DNA of 33,895 nucleotides from Sutterella sp. (GTDB lineage Bacteria > Pseudomonadota > Gammaproteobacteria > Burkholderiales > Burkholderiaceae_F), in NCBI GenBank assembly GCA_019418235.1, contig DYCH01000077.1, forward strand, positions 1 to 33,895. The letters are read 5' to 3'. Position 1 is the stretch's first letter, and every line of letters starts with the position of its first letter. The notes below the pieces were generated by a model that was not told the origin of the DNA, did not search any database, and saw nothing but the letters and a program-made list of their open reading frames with translations. Position numbers and translations under genes: made by a program. This document shows, in pieces, positions 1 through 7,357 of this stretch.

Positions 1-148
1 GCGGTTCAGTTGGCGTCACGCCAAAGAACATTGCGAGAACAAAGAGCCCCACACCACCCCAGATACCAAGGCCTACCCCATTAAAACGTGCACCAATAAA
101 AATCGCAACCAAGACGACCAAAAACTGCAAAAAGATGGAGATAGACAT
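1..148 (-). CDS. DcuA/DcuB-family C4-dicarboxylate transporter, second copy, N-terminal part only
   Basis: A minus-strand frame opens at an ATG at 146-148 and runs off the window edge after about 49 residues. It begins MSISIFLQFLVVLVAIFIGA and continues with a Gly-rich hydrophobic stretch (RFNGVGLGIWGGVGLFVLA) ending GVTPTEP. This matches, position for position, the start of the neighbouring full-length Dcu carrier (LQIIVLLGAIFLGVRLGGIGIGYAGGLGVLVLG). It is therefore most likely the start of a second anaerobic C4-dicarboxylate antiporter of the inner membrane, lying 202 bases downstream of the first and in the same direction. An extended -10 (188-196) suggests it has its own promoter. Only the first membrane segments are visible, so the DcuA versus DcuB subtype cannot be decided. 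Confidence 0.75.
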   Translation of the reverse strand, partial: MSISIFLQFLVVLVAIFIGARFNGVGLGIWGGVGLFVLAMFFGVTPTEP

Positions 149-187
149 GGTTAAAACCAACCAATGGATAAAAATACAATGCCCACA

Positions 188-196
188 ATCATAACA
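188..196 (-). promoter_or_regulatory. Possible extended -10 promoter for the second dcu gene
   Basis: On the minus strand the sequence reads TGT-TATGAT, a TGn element followed by a near-consensus -10 hexamer, about 40 bases upstream of the ATG at 148. No good -35 is visible, as is usual for extended -10 promoters. It lies downstream of the terminator-like hairpin at 259-289. Prediction from motif only. Confidence 0.4.
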
Positions 197-258
197 AATC
201 TACTCGTTAAGAATGTGAACAAGACATTGTTTTAACTCAAAAAACAACTCAAACGAAA

Positions 259-289
259 GAAGCCCGAAAACTTTATGTTTTCGAGCTTC
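259..289 (-). terminator. Terminator downstream of dcuA-like gene
   Basis: Inverted repeat with 13-base arms and one mismatch (GAAGCCCGAAAAC / GTTTTCGAGCTTC), 5-base loop. On the minus strand it is followed by a T-rich run. It sits about 60 bases after the stop of the 351-1685 gene and so probably ends the frd-aspA-dcu transcript before the next dcu gene. Confidence 0.65.
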
Positions 290-350
290 TACTCTCTAGC
301 CCCGAAGGACTAATTCCTCATGGTCTAGGCGACCACTCTTGGACTATCTA

Positions 351-1685
351 TTAGAAGACAGCGCAAGCGGCGAAACCGAGGGCAACAGAGAAAACGATTG
401 CCAAAACGCCAGGGAGGAAGAAAGCGTGGTTAAACACGAACTTACCGATGCGCGTCGTACCCGTGTCGTCCATTTGAACGGCACCGAGCAACGTCGGGTA
501 CGTCGGGAGCACGAACAAGGCGCTCACAGCGGCGAACGTAGCAACGAGCATGTAGGAGTCGCCCGGGTTAGCAGCGGTGATACCGAGAGCGGCAACAACA
601 GCCGGCGTAATGGCCTTAGCGGTAGCAGCTTGGCTATACAAGAGCATAGCAGCAAAGAAGAACACAACAGCCAAGAGAGCCGGGTTAGAAGCAACCGTGT
701 CAGCAGCGAACGTCTTAATTTCAGCGCTGTGGCCAGAAACGAACGTGTCGCCCAACCAGGCCACGCCCAACACGCAGACGATAGCAACCATACCGGACTT
801 AAACACGGATTGGTTAGCGATTTCGCCGAGTTCGATCTTACAGAAGATCGTGATGCAGGTACCGACCAAGAGCATCAAGGACATGATAGCAGCGTCACGC
901 GGAACGATGACCGGCTTGATGAGGCCAACGGCCGGGGAGATAGCAGAAGCGTAGAACACAACAGCCAACACACCAACCAAGAAGATCATCACAGAGCGCT
1001 TAGCATACGGGAGCAATTGCTTTTCAGCAGACGGGACGGAAGCCTTGATCAAGCCCTTAGCCAAACGATCCTTGTAGACCGGATCAGAGCTGAGGTCCAT
1101 GTTCGTGATGAAGCCCATCACGAAAGCCGTCAACATACAGCCAGCAAACGTCGTAACCAACCAAATGCCGAGCAATACCGGGTAGGACCAGCCGAAGCCT
1201 TCCAACACGCCAGCCATGTAGATCACAGCAGCAGAAACCGGGGAAGCCGTAATAGCGATTTGGGAAGAAACCACAGCGATGGACAACGGAGCCACCGGCT
1301 TAATGTTTTGTTCCTTAGCAACTTCAACGATAACCGGGATCATGGAGAAAGCCGTGTGACCCGTACCAGCGAAGATCGTCAAAACGTACGTAACGATCGG
1401 AGCCAAGTAGTTGATGTGCTTCGGGTTGGCACGCAAAATGCGTTCAGCGATTTGAACCAAGTAGTCCAAGCCACCAGCCAATTGCATAGCAGAAATGGCG
1501 GAGATCACGGACGCAATGATCAAGATCACGTCCCAGGGAATGTTACCCGGCTTCATACCGAGGCACAAGCCCAAAACGAGCACGCCCAAGCCACCAGCGT
1601 AACCGATACCGATACCACCGAGGCGAACGCCAAGGAAGATGGCGCCCAAGAGCACGATAATTTGTAAAATTAACATCAAATCCAT
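351..1685 (-). CDS. dcuA: Anaerobic C4-dicarboxylate transporter, DcuA/DcuB family
   Basis: 444 residues, the usual size of DcuA/DcuB carriers, with about ten or more hydrophobic segments. The N-terminus (IFLGVRLGGIGIGYAGGLGV) and the stretches GTGHTAFSMIPVIVEVAKEQ and SSQIAITASPVSAAV are typical of the family. These inner-membrane antiporters exchange aspartate, fumarate or malate for succinate during fumarate respiration. The start ATG has GGAGGG four bases upstream. It lies 188 bases downstream of aspA in the same direction, which supports a role in supplying aspartase and fumarate reductase and removing succinate. The DcuA versus DcuB label is uncertain; the aspA linkage is as in the enterobacterial aspA-dcuA pair. 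Confidence 0.88.
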   Translation of the reverse strand: MDLMLILQIIVLLGAIFLGVRLGGIGIGYAGGLGVLVLGLCLGMKPGNIPWDVILIIASVISAISAMQLAGGLDYLVQIAERILRANPKHINYLAPIVTYVLTIFAGTGHTAFSMIPVIVEVAKEQNIKPVAPLSIAVVSSQIAITASPVSAAVIYMAGVLEGFGWSYPVLLGIWLVTTFAGCMLTAFVMGFITNMDLSSDPVYKDRLAKGLIKASVPSAEKQLLPYAKRSVMIFLVGVLAVVFYASAISPAVGLIKPVIVPRDAAIMSLMLLVGTCITIFCKIELGEIANQSVFKSGMVAIVCVLGVAWLGDTFVSGHSAEIKTFAADTVASNPALLAVVFFFAAMLLYSQAATAKAITPAVVAALGITAANPGDSYMLVATFAAVSALFVLPTYPTLLGAVQMDDTGTTRIGKFVFNHAFFLPGVLAIVFSVALGFAACAVF

Positions 1686-1731
1686 TTTACCCTCCAGAGA
1701 TGGAGATTTTTTATTTTATTTGTTAGTTATG

Positions 1732-1756
1732 GAGGAACTCTTTTGAGAACTCCTCT
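1732..1756 (-). other. Small hairpin in the aspA-dcuA gap
   Basis: GAGGA-A-CTC TTTT GAG-AAC-TCCTC forms a stem with a small internal loop. On the minus strand it is followed by an A-rich, not U-rich, stretch, so it is not a classical terminator; it could be an mRNA processing or stability element. Confidence 0.35.
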
Positions 1757-1777
1757 ATAACCAGTTCCCTATCGACC

Positions 1778-1805
1778 AGTCTGGATACCTCTCGGTATCC
1801 AGACT
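1778..1805 (-). terminator. Strong 12-bp hairpin after aspA, possible terminator or processing site
   Basis: Perfect inverted repeat AGTCTGGATACC / GGTATCCAGACT with a 4-base loop, about 70 bases after the aspA stop. No U-tract follows on either strand, so it may be a stabilising or processing hairpin between aspA and dcuA rather than a full terminator. Confidence 0.5.
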
Positions 1806-1873
1806 AACCGATGGTTGATACTTTACCGCTTACCTACATAAATAGGTACGTGGTTTACCCTAAGGTCAAACAA

Positions 1874-3274
1874 TTACATTTCGAACTTAGGAGCGATCAA
1901 GTTTTGCAAGTTAAAGGTGTGATCCCATTGTTCTTGCGTCATCAACTTGCGTTCTTCAACGACGAGTTGATGCAAAGACTTGCCCGTATGATAGCCTTCG
2001 TGGGCGATTTCAGAGCAGGTCTTGTAACCGAAGTGCGGCTTCAAGAGCGTGACGATACCCAAAGAGTTCATCACGAGTTCCTTGCAGTGTTCTTCATTGG
2101 CGGTGATACCGTCAATGCACTTCGTGCGCATGCCGTTCATAGCATTGGTCATAACCTTCATGCCAAAGAACAAAGCCCACGTGATCGGCGGTTCCATCAC
2201 GTTCAATTGGAGTTGGCCAGCAGAAGCAGCCAACATGACCGTGGTGTCCAAACCGATAGCCACGAAAGCGGCTTGGTTCATGGCTTCCAATTCAACCGGA
2301 TTAACCTTACCCGGCATAATGGAAGAACCAGGTTGCATTTGCGGCAAGTTCACTTCAGACAAACCACAACGCGGGCCAGAAGCCAAGAGACGCAAGTCAT
2401 TGCAGACCTTCGTCAACTTGATGGCCAAGCTCTTCATGGCGCTAGACAAAGCAACATAAGAGCCGCAGTCAGACGTGCAAGCGCTCAAGTCTTCGCTGTT
2501 CTTGAGCGGGAAGCCCGTCAATTCAGCCAAGTACTTGGAAGCGAGGGCCGGGTATTCCGGGTGAGCCGTAACCGTCGTACCGATAGCGGTAGCACCGAGG
2601 TTAATCGTGCAGAGGTGTTCTTGAGCTTCCTTAATCGTCTTGATTTCGTCAGCAACAGTGAAACCCCAAGCGTGGAATTCTTGGCCCAAGGTCATCGGCA
2701 CAGCGTCTTGCAAGTGCGTACGACCCATCTTCAACACGGACTTGAATTCGTCAGCCTTCTTGTAGAAGGATTCAACGAGTTCTTCAACAGCCTTCAACAT
2801 AACGTTGCTGCGGAGCAACAAAGCGACGTGGAAAGCGGTCGGGTACGTGTCGTTCGTGGATTGACCGAAGTTTGCGTGGTCGTTAGGAGAAACCAAAGCG
2901 TAGTCACCCTTCTTGGAACCCAACTTTTCAGCGGCCAAGTTACAGATAACTTCGTTGCAGTTCATGTTCGTGGACGTACCAGCACCACCTTGGATCCAGT
3001 CCGTGACGAATTGGTCGTGGTACTTACCAGCGATCAATTGGTCGCAAGCCCAGATCAAAGCGTCAGCGACGTTGGCCGGAACCGTGCCGAGTTCCTTGTT
3101 GGCCATAGCAGCTGCCTTCTTCACATATGCGAAAGCAATGATGAAGAACGGTTCTTGAGCCATGGACATTTCCGTGATGCAGAAGTTTTCTTTGCCACGA
3201 AGCGTTTGAACGCCGTAGTAGCAATCGTCAGAAATTTCCTTACCACCAAGGAAGTCATATTCAATACGAGACAT
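1874..3274 (-). CDS. aspA: Aspartate ammonia-lyase (aspartase)
   Basis: 466 residues, close to the usual 470-480. It converts L-aspartate to fumarate and ammonia in the cytoplasm. It carries the fumarase/aspartase superfamily signature GSSIMPGKVNP (residues 316-326), with the catalytic serine of the SS loop at 318, the GGAGTSTNMN segment (about 96-105) and GRTHLQDAVPMTLGQEF (about 184-200). The ATG is preceded by GAGGAG at nine bases. It lies between frdB and a Dcu carrier, so its fumarate can feed the reductase encoded just upstream. Fumarase C is the main alternative, but the context and the overall sequence favour aspartase. Confidence 0.93.
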   Translation of the reverse strand: MSRIEYDFLGGKEISDDCYYGVQTLRGKENFCITEMSMAQEPFFIIAFAYVKKAAAMANKELGTVPANVADALIWACDQLIAGKYHDQFVTDWIQGGAGTSTNMNCNEVICNLAAEKLGSKKGDYALVSPNDHANFGQSTNDTYPTAFHVALLLRSNVMLKAVEELVESFYKKADEFKSVLKMGRTHLQDAVPMTLGQEFHAWGFTVADEIKTIKEAQEHLCTINLGATAIGTTVTAHPEYPALASKYLAELTGFPLKNSEDLSACTSDCGSYVALSSAMKSLAIKLTKVCNDLRLLASGPRCGLSEVNLPQMQPGSSIMPGKVNPVELEAMNQAAFVAIGLDTTVMLAASAGQLQLNVMEPPITWALFFGMKVMTNAMNGMRTKCIDGITANEEHCKELVMNSLGIVTLLKPHFGYKTCSEIAHEGYHTGKSLHQLVVEERKLMTQEQWDHTFNLQNLIAPKFEM

Positions 3275-3338
3275 GTTATTTTGCTCCTCAATTTTTATAT
3301 AAAGGAAGGCGTCTTTAAGGCGTCTCCGTTAGGAAAAA

Positions 3339-3399
3339 CTACATACCGTTGATCGGTGAAAAATTGGCAACTCACCGTCGGTCCATCGTTGATATGTAG
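3339..3399 (-). other. Nested stem-loop in the frdB-aspA gap (aspA leader)
   Basis: An outer 7-bp inverted repeat (CTACATA 3339-3345 / TATGTAG 3393-3399) encloses an inner one (CGGTGA 3354-3359 / TCACCG 3372-3377). Two CGTTGAT copies flank the inner stem. The element lies 65-125 bases upstream of the aspA start and could be a leader structure or a binding site. No known riboswitch was recognised. Confidence 0.35.
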
Positions 3400-3420
3400 G
3401 GTTTCGAAATCTTTGTCTCC

Positions 3421-3446
3421 CCAAGCCTGTCTTTCAACAGGCTTGG
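3421..3446 (-). terminator. Hairpin downstream of frdB
   Basis: Perfect 10-bp inverted repeat CCAAGCCTGT / ACAGGCTTGG with a six-base loop, 20 bases after the frdB stop. On the minus strand the following bases are not U-rich, so termination may be partial and allow read-through into aspA. Confidence 0.5.
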
Positions 3447-3466
3447 TTTGACTCCAACTTCGAGAA

Positions 3467-4273
3467 TTACTTCACGACCTTGATCGGGATAGCCTTCTTC
3501 GGCGTCGGCAAAATCTTATCGTAGCCGCGAATACCTTGTTCAGCCATCTTACGACGGATAAAGGCGATTTGCGTCTTCAAAGGCAATTGCTTCGGACAGA
3601 AGTCATGGCAAGCCAACAAGGACATGCAACCGAACACACCAGAGTCGTCGCCCACGACTTCATAGAAGTCAGCGTCGTTACGTTGGTCGCGCGGGTCTAA
3701 GCGGAAGCGGGCGATCTTATTGATGGCCACACCGCCAACGAAGTCAGGACGCATACGGACCGTACCGCAACCAGCGATACAGCAACCGCATTCCACACAA
3801 CGGTCGAGAAGATAAATATCTTCGGCCAATTGCGGGTCCATCGGTTCTTCTTTGTGGCGGATATCCACTTCTTGTTCTTTCAAGTGAACCCAAGTTTCCA
3901 TGCGTTCGCTCATATTGCGCATCCACTTACCCGTGTTAACGGACAAGTCGCCGATCAATTCGAAGGCCGGCAACGGAGCCAACGTGAATTCCGTCGGCAA
4001 GTCGCGGGTCAACGTACGGCAAGCCAAGCCCGGCTTACCATTGATCATCATGGCGCAGGAACCGCAGATACCAGCGCGGCAAACGAAGTCAAATTGCAAA
4101 GAAGGATCTTGCTTATCGCGAAGTTCATTCAAAGCAATAAACAACGTCATGGAATCGGATTCTTCCAATTCAAACGTCTGCATATGCGGCACGCTAGCCG
4201 GGTCAGCCGGGTTGTAGCGCAAAATGCTGATCTTGAGCAGACGATGTTGCTTTTGGGGTTTGTTTTCACTCAT
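3467..4273 (-). CDS. frdB: Fumarate reductase iron-sulfur subunit
   Basis: 268 residues. An N-terminal [2Fe-2S] ferredoxin domain has Cys 65, 70, 73 and 85 (CRAGICGSC...C). A C-terminal dicluster domain has CVECGCCIAGC at 159-169 and later Cys 216, 222 and 226, giving the ligands for one [4Fe-4S] (159, 162, 165, 226) and one [3Fe-4S] (169, 216, 222) cluster. The cysteine layout matches the Wolinella-type FrdB shifted by eight residues. The subunit passes electrons from the quinol side to the FrdA flavin at the cytoplasmic face of the membrane. The ATG has AAGGAG ten bases upstream, and the gene starts 14 bases after frdA, so the two are co-transcribed. The partner anchor subunit is not in this window. 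Confidence 0.93.
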   Translation of the reverse strand: MSENKPQKQHRLLKISILRYNPADPASVPHMQTFELEESDSMTLFIALNELRDKQDPSLQFDFVCRAGICGSCAMMINGKPGLACRTLTRDLPTEFTLAPLPAFELIGDLSVNTGKWMRNMSERMETWVHLKEQEVDIRHKEEPMDPQLAEDIYLLDRCVECGCCIAGCGTVRMRPDFVGGVAINKIARFRLDPRDQRNDADFYEVVGDDSGVFGCMSLLACHDFCPKQLPLKTQIAFIRRKMAEQGIRGYDKILPTPKKAIPIKVVK

Positions 4274-4287
4274 TTTTCGTCAGCTCC

Positions 4288-6273
4288 TTAGGCTAAGGGT
4301 TCATCGATACGTTCGTTCTTACCTTGCAAACGCTTCGGCAAGAGGTGGGCGTACGGCAACAATGCGTTTTGGATAGCAAAACGGTCGGCGCCTTCGGCTT
4401 CCATCTTGGCACGAATTTCGTCCACTTCGGCTTGACGGCGAGCGGTATCGGGGTGGTCGATGTAGTTCTTAGCACCGTAACCACGCCAGCCCGGGGGCAA
4501 TTCCATCTTGTTCACGTCGAGGTCTTCGTAGGTGAGCGTCGGCATCGTATCGCTTTCGTTCGTCCAGGAAGCCAACGTACGCTTCAACCACTTGCTGTCG
4601 TCACGAACCGGGTAGTCTTCACGGAAGTGAGCACCACGAGATTCCGTACGGGTAGCAGCACCGACGGCGATAGCCAAGGCCAAGCGCAACATCTTTTGCG
4701 TGCGGTAAGCGTAGGTCAATTCGGCGTTAGCGCCCAATTGGCTCTTACAAGAAACATTGTAGGAACGCTTCAAGAGGTCTTCCAATTCGCTCACAGCGCT
4801 TTCCATATCAGCACCGCGACGGAAAATACCGATCTTGGAGGTCATGATGTCTTGCATACGAGAACGCAACACCGTAGCGTCTTCCGTGCCCTTGCCGTTG
4901 CAGAATGCATCGAGCTTGGCTTGTTCGCGCTTGATGAAGTCGTAAACGATAGAGGTCGGGATGTCGATGACGTTTTCGGCCTTTTCGCAGAAGTCAGCGA
5001 TGTATTCGCCAACCAACATACCTGCGACAACCGTTTCAGCAACGGAGTTACCGCCCAAGCGGTTGAAACCGTGCATGTCCCAACAGGCAGCTTCACCAGC
5101 GGCGAAGAGGCCCTTCAATTGACGGCTTTCGCCCGTGTAGTCCGTACGAACACCACCCATCGTGTAGTGTTGTGCCGGGCGCACAGGGATCCATTCCTTC
5201 ACAGGGTCAACACCCAAGAAGTAGTGGCAGATTTCATAAACTTCACGCAAGTTGTGCTTAATGTGATGTTCGCCCAACAACGTGATGTCCAACCAGATGT
5301 GTTCACCGAAGCGGCTCTTCACACCCTTACCTTGGGCAATACGTTCTTCCATACGGCGAGACACGACGTCACGAGAGGCCAATTCCTTCTTTTCCGGTTC
5401 AACGTCCGGCATGAAGCGGTGGCCATCGGTATCACGCAACAAACCACCGTCACCACGGCAGCCTTCCGTCACGAGAATACCAGCAGGGAAAATACCCGTC
5501 GGGTGGAACTGAACAGCTTCCATGTTACCCAACGTAGCAACACCCGTTTCCAAAGCCAAAGAGTGACCCGTACCTTCACAGATTTGAGCGTTCGTCGTCA
5601 CGCGGAAGAGCTTACCAGCACCGCCCGTAGCGATAGCCGTAGCCTTGGCAACGTAAGCCATCATTTCGCCCGTGATCAAGTCACGAACGACAGAACCGTA
5701 GCAACGCTTGCCGTCGTGAATCAAAGCGATAGCTTCGACACGTTCAACAACCGGAACACGTTCAGCAATAATACGGTCAGAAACAGCGTTCAACATGGCA
5801 TGGCCCGTGCCGTCAGACACGAAGCACGTACGCCACTTCTTCGTACCACCGAAGTCACGTTGACCGATCAAGCCAGCGGCTTCCTTGCGTTCCGTAATCG
5901 TAACGCGTTCGCCGTTAATAATAACTTGACGATCACCCGGGGTAATACGGCTCCAGGGCACACCCCAAGCAGCCAATTCACGCACTGCCTTCGGGGAGGT
6001 GTTCACGAACATGCGAACCACGTCTTGGTCGGCACCCCAGTCAGAGCCTTTAACCGTGTCAGCAAAGTGGACGTCTTCGTTGTCGCCCAAACCTTTAATC
6101 ACGTTACCCAAAGATGCTTGCATACCACCTTGAGCGGCCTTAGAGTGAGAGCGCTTCGGCGGAACCAGCGACAAGACGATGGAGTCATGACCACGACGCT
6201 TGGCAGCAACTGCCATACGCAAACCGGCCAAACCGCCACCAATCACCAGTACGTCGGTGTAGATGATTTTCAT
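4288..6273 (-). CDS. frdA: Fumarate reductase flavoprotein subunit, Wolinella type
   Basis: 661 residues from the chosen ATG, the length known for quinol:fumarate reductases of the epsilonproteobacterial type. It reduces fumarate to succinate. The FAD-binding motif VIGGGLAGLR is near the N-terminus; His43 in RSHSKAAQGG is the expected covalent FAD attachment site. Phe141, Gln255, His257, Arg301 (proton shuttle), His369 and Arg405 fall where the substrate-site residues of the Wolinella enzyme lie. The frame extends 18 codons further upstream, but the start at 6273 has AAGGAG at a proper distance and gives the family N-terminus MKIIYTDVLVIGGG. frdB follows directly. Unlike Wolinella frdCAB, no cytochrome b gene precedes it. 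Confidence 0.94.
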   Translation of the reverse strand: MKIIYTDVLVIGGGLAGLRMAVAAKRRGHDSIVLSLVPPKRSHSKAAQGGMQASLGNVIKGLGDNEDVHFADTVKGSDWGADQDVVRMFVNTSPKAVRELAAWGVPWSRITPGDRQVIINGERVTITERKEAAGLIGQRDFGGTKKWRTCFVSDGTGHAMLNAVSDRIIAERVPVVERVEAIALIHDGKRCYGSVVRDLITGEMMAYVAKATAIATGGAGKLFRVTTNAQICEGTGHSLALETGVATLGNMEAVQFHPTGIFPAGILVTEGCRGDGGLLRDTDGHRFMPDVEPEKKELASRDVVSRRMEERIAQGKGVKSRFGEHIWLDITLLGEHHIKHNLREVYEICHYFLGVDPVKEWIPVRPAQHYTMGGVRTDYTGESRQLKGLFAAGEAACWDMHGFNRLGGNSVAETVVAGMLVGEYIADFCEKAENVIDIPTSIVYDFIKREQAKLDAFCNGKGTEDATVLRSRMQDIMTSKIGIFRRGADMESAVSELEDLLKRSYNVSCKSQLGANAELTYAYRTQKMLRLALAIAVGAATRTESRGAHFREDYPVRDDSKWLKRTLASWTNESDTMPTLTYEDLDVNKMELPPGWRGYGAKNYIDHPDTARRQAEVDEIRAKMEAEGADRFAIQNALLPYAHLLPKRLQGKNERIDEPLA

Positions 6274-6520
6274 AATTACTTGGTCTCCTTGATCCAAGAG
6301 GGCCACCGGCTTGGCGGCTTTCACCACAAAACCGGCAGGGGTCTTCTTTATAAAGGTTCCCCGCGTTCGTATTGACGCTTTTTAACGAATAATCAGCCTC
6401 GGGGAAACCCAAGAGAGAGCTCTCTCTTTTGCAAGTCAGACTTCAAGTACTGAACCCCGGCTCGTTTTAAGGCAATCATTCTTGCGATCAAGTACGGACA
6501 AAAACTCCGTTAAATTCATC

Positions 6521-6532
6521 CAACTTAAGTTG
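6521..6532. promoter_or_regulatory. 12-bp perfect palindrome, candidate operator
   Basis: CAACTTAAGTTG, a perfect palindrome about 250 bases upstream of the frdA start, inside the otherwise empty divergent region. It is the size of a dimeric regulator site. No regulator is assigned. Confidence 0.3.
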
Positions 6533-6782
6533 TCAAATTAAGCTGAATCTCTTGTGAATCTAACGTTTTCAAAAACAAGTTCAACTCTAAGGATACAACA
6601 AAGCTCCGGTTGTTTACACAAACTACCGAAACCGTTTCTTCATTAGAGTCAAAACATATCTTAATTTCTCCAATCGTGTCAGGCGATAAAAACCCAAACT
6701 CTAAGCAGTCCCGTGAGTTTAGAGGTCTTAAGGCACAACACCCATTAGGAATTACCCGAAGTTTACACCAAAGCAGGCCTAA

Positions 6783-6818
6783 GAGTAAGTTCTGCCTATT
6801 AATGTGGCAGGTTTACTC
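6783..6818. other. Hairpin with internal loop in the frdA-ridA gap
   Basis: GAGTAA...CTGCC pairs with GGCAG...TTACTC around a 9-base loop. It has no U-tract on either side, so it is not a clear terminator. It may belong to the 5-prime leader of ridA or frdA, or to a small RNA. Confidence 0.3.
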
Positions 6819-6898
6819 ACACTTTATTGACGAAAAACATGGAAACAAACTTCTTCTTAACAAAATCGCGATAGTTAATTATTATTGGAAGATAAAAT

Positions 6899-6923
6899 TT
6901 AATAGATTTTCTCAATCTATTAA
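6899..6923. promoter_or_regulatory. Inverted repeat just upstream of ridA
   Basis: TTAATAGATT-TTCTC-AATCTATTAA, ten-base arms, 40 to 64 bases before the ridA ATG. It overlaps where a promoter or leader would lie and could be an operator or a leader hairpin. Confidence 0.4.
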
Positions 6924-6962
6924 GAATACGTTTTCACCTATATATTAATAAGGAGAACCGTC

Positions 6963-7340
6963 ATGGCTCATGACATCATTCATACTTCTGCCGCTCCTGC
7001 CGCCATTGGCCCTTACAGCCAAGCCACCAAGGGCGTCGCCAATCTTTTCACGTCCGGCCAATTGGGTATTGACCCGGCCACGGGTGAGATTCCGGCTGAC
7101 TTTGAAGCTCAAGCTCGTCAAGCCTTTGCTAACTTGAAGGCCATCATTGAAGCTGCCGGCGGCAACATGGGCAACATCATGAAAGTGACGATTTTCTTAA
7201 CTAACATGGCTGACTTCCCTGTCGTGAATAAGGTCATGGAAGAGTACTGCAGTGCTCCCTACCCTGCCCGCTCCTGCTTTGCAGTAGCCGCTTTGCCCAA
7301 GGGTGGTGCCGTTGAAGTGGAAGCGATCGTCAGCATCTAA
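6963..7340 (+). CDS. ridA: RidA/YjgF-family 2-iminobutanoate/2-iminopropanoate deaminase
   Basis: 125 residues, typical of the family. RidA trimers in the cytoplasm hydrolyse reactive enamine/imine intermediates released by PLP enzymes. The motifs GPYSQA (16-21), FTSGQLGIDPATGEI (29-43) and the signature YPARSCFAVAALPKGGAVEVEA (100-121) are present, with the key Arg103 and Glu120. The ATG is preceded by AAGGAG at a good distance. It is divergent from frdA, and recG follows 17 bases downstream, probably on the same transcript. Confidence 0.93.
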   Translation: MAHDIIHTSAAPAAIGPYSQATKGVANLFTSGQLGIDPATGEIPADFEAQARQAFANLKAIIEAAGGNMGNIMKVTIFLTNMADFPVVNKVMEEYCSAPYPARSCFAVAALPKGGAVEVEAIVSI

Positions 7341-7357
7341 TTAATCTGGTTAGTACC

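Larger units (their letters stand above)
6274..6962. other. Long AT-rich intergenic region between divergent frdA and ridA
   Basis: About 690 bases with no convincing gene on either strand. A plus-strand open frame of 112 codons (6610-6948) has no ribosome site and no recognisable domain. The region holds a 12-bp palindrome (6521-6532), a broken-stem hairpin (6783-6818) and a 10-bp-arm inverted repeat (6899-6923). It presumably carries the divergent promoters of frdAB and ridA; the frdA leader may be long. No clear FNR box (TTGAT-N4-ATCAA) was found by eye. Confidence 0.6.

Noticed and set aside
339..1667. A long open frame on the plus strand opposite the Dcu carrier
   Set aside because: It encodes a low-complexity, charged product with no domain and is explained by codon bias of the real minus-strand transporter. 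The same applies to plus-strand frames opposite aspA, frdB, frdA and the porins.
6475..6500. FNR box upstream of frdA (TTGATCGCAAGAAT on the minus strand)
   Set aside because: Only the first half-site matches TTGAT-N4-ATCAA; the second half does not.
6610..6948. 112-codon plus-strand open frame in the frdA-ridA gap
   Set aside because: No ribosome site, AT-rich composition and no recognisable motif; the region reads as non-coding.
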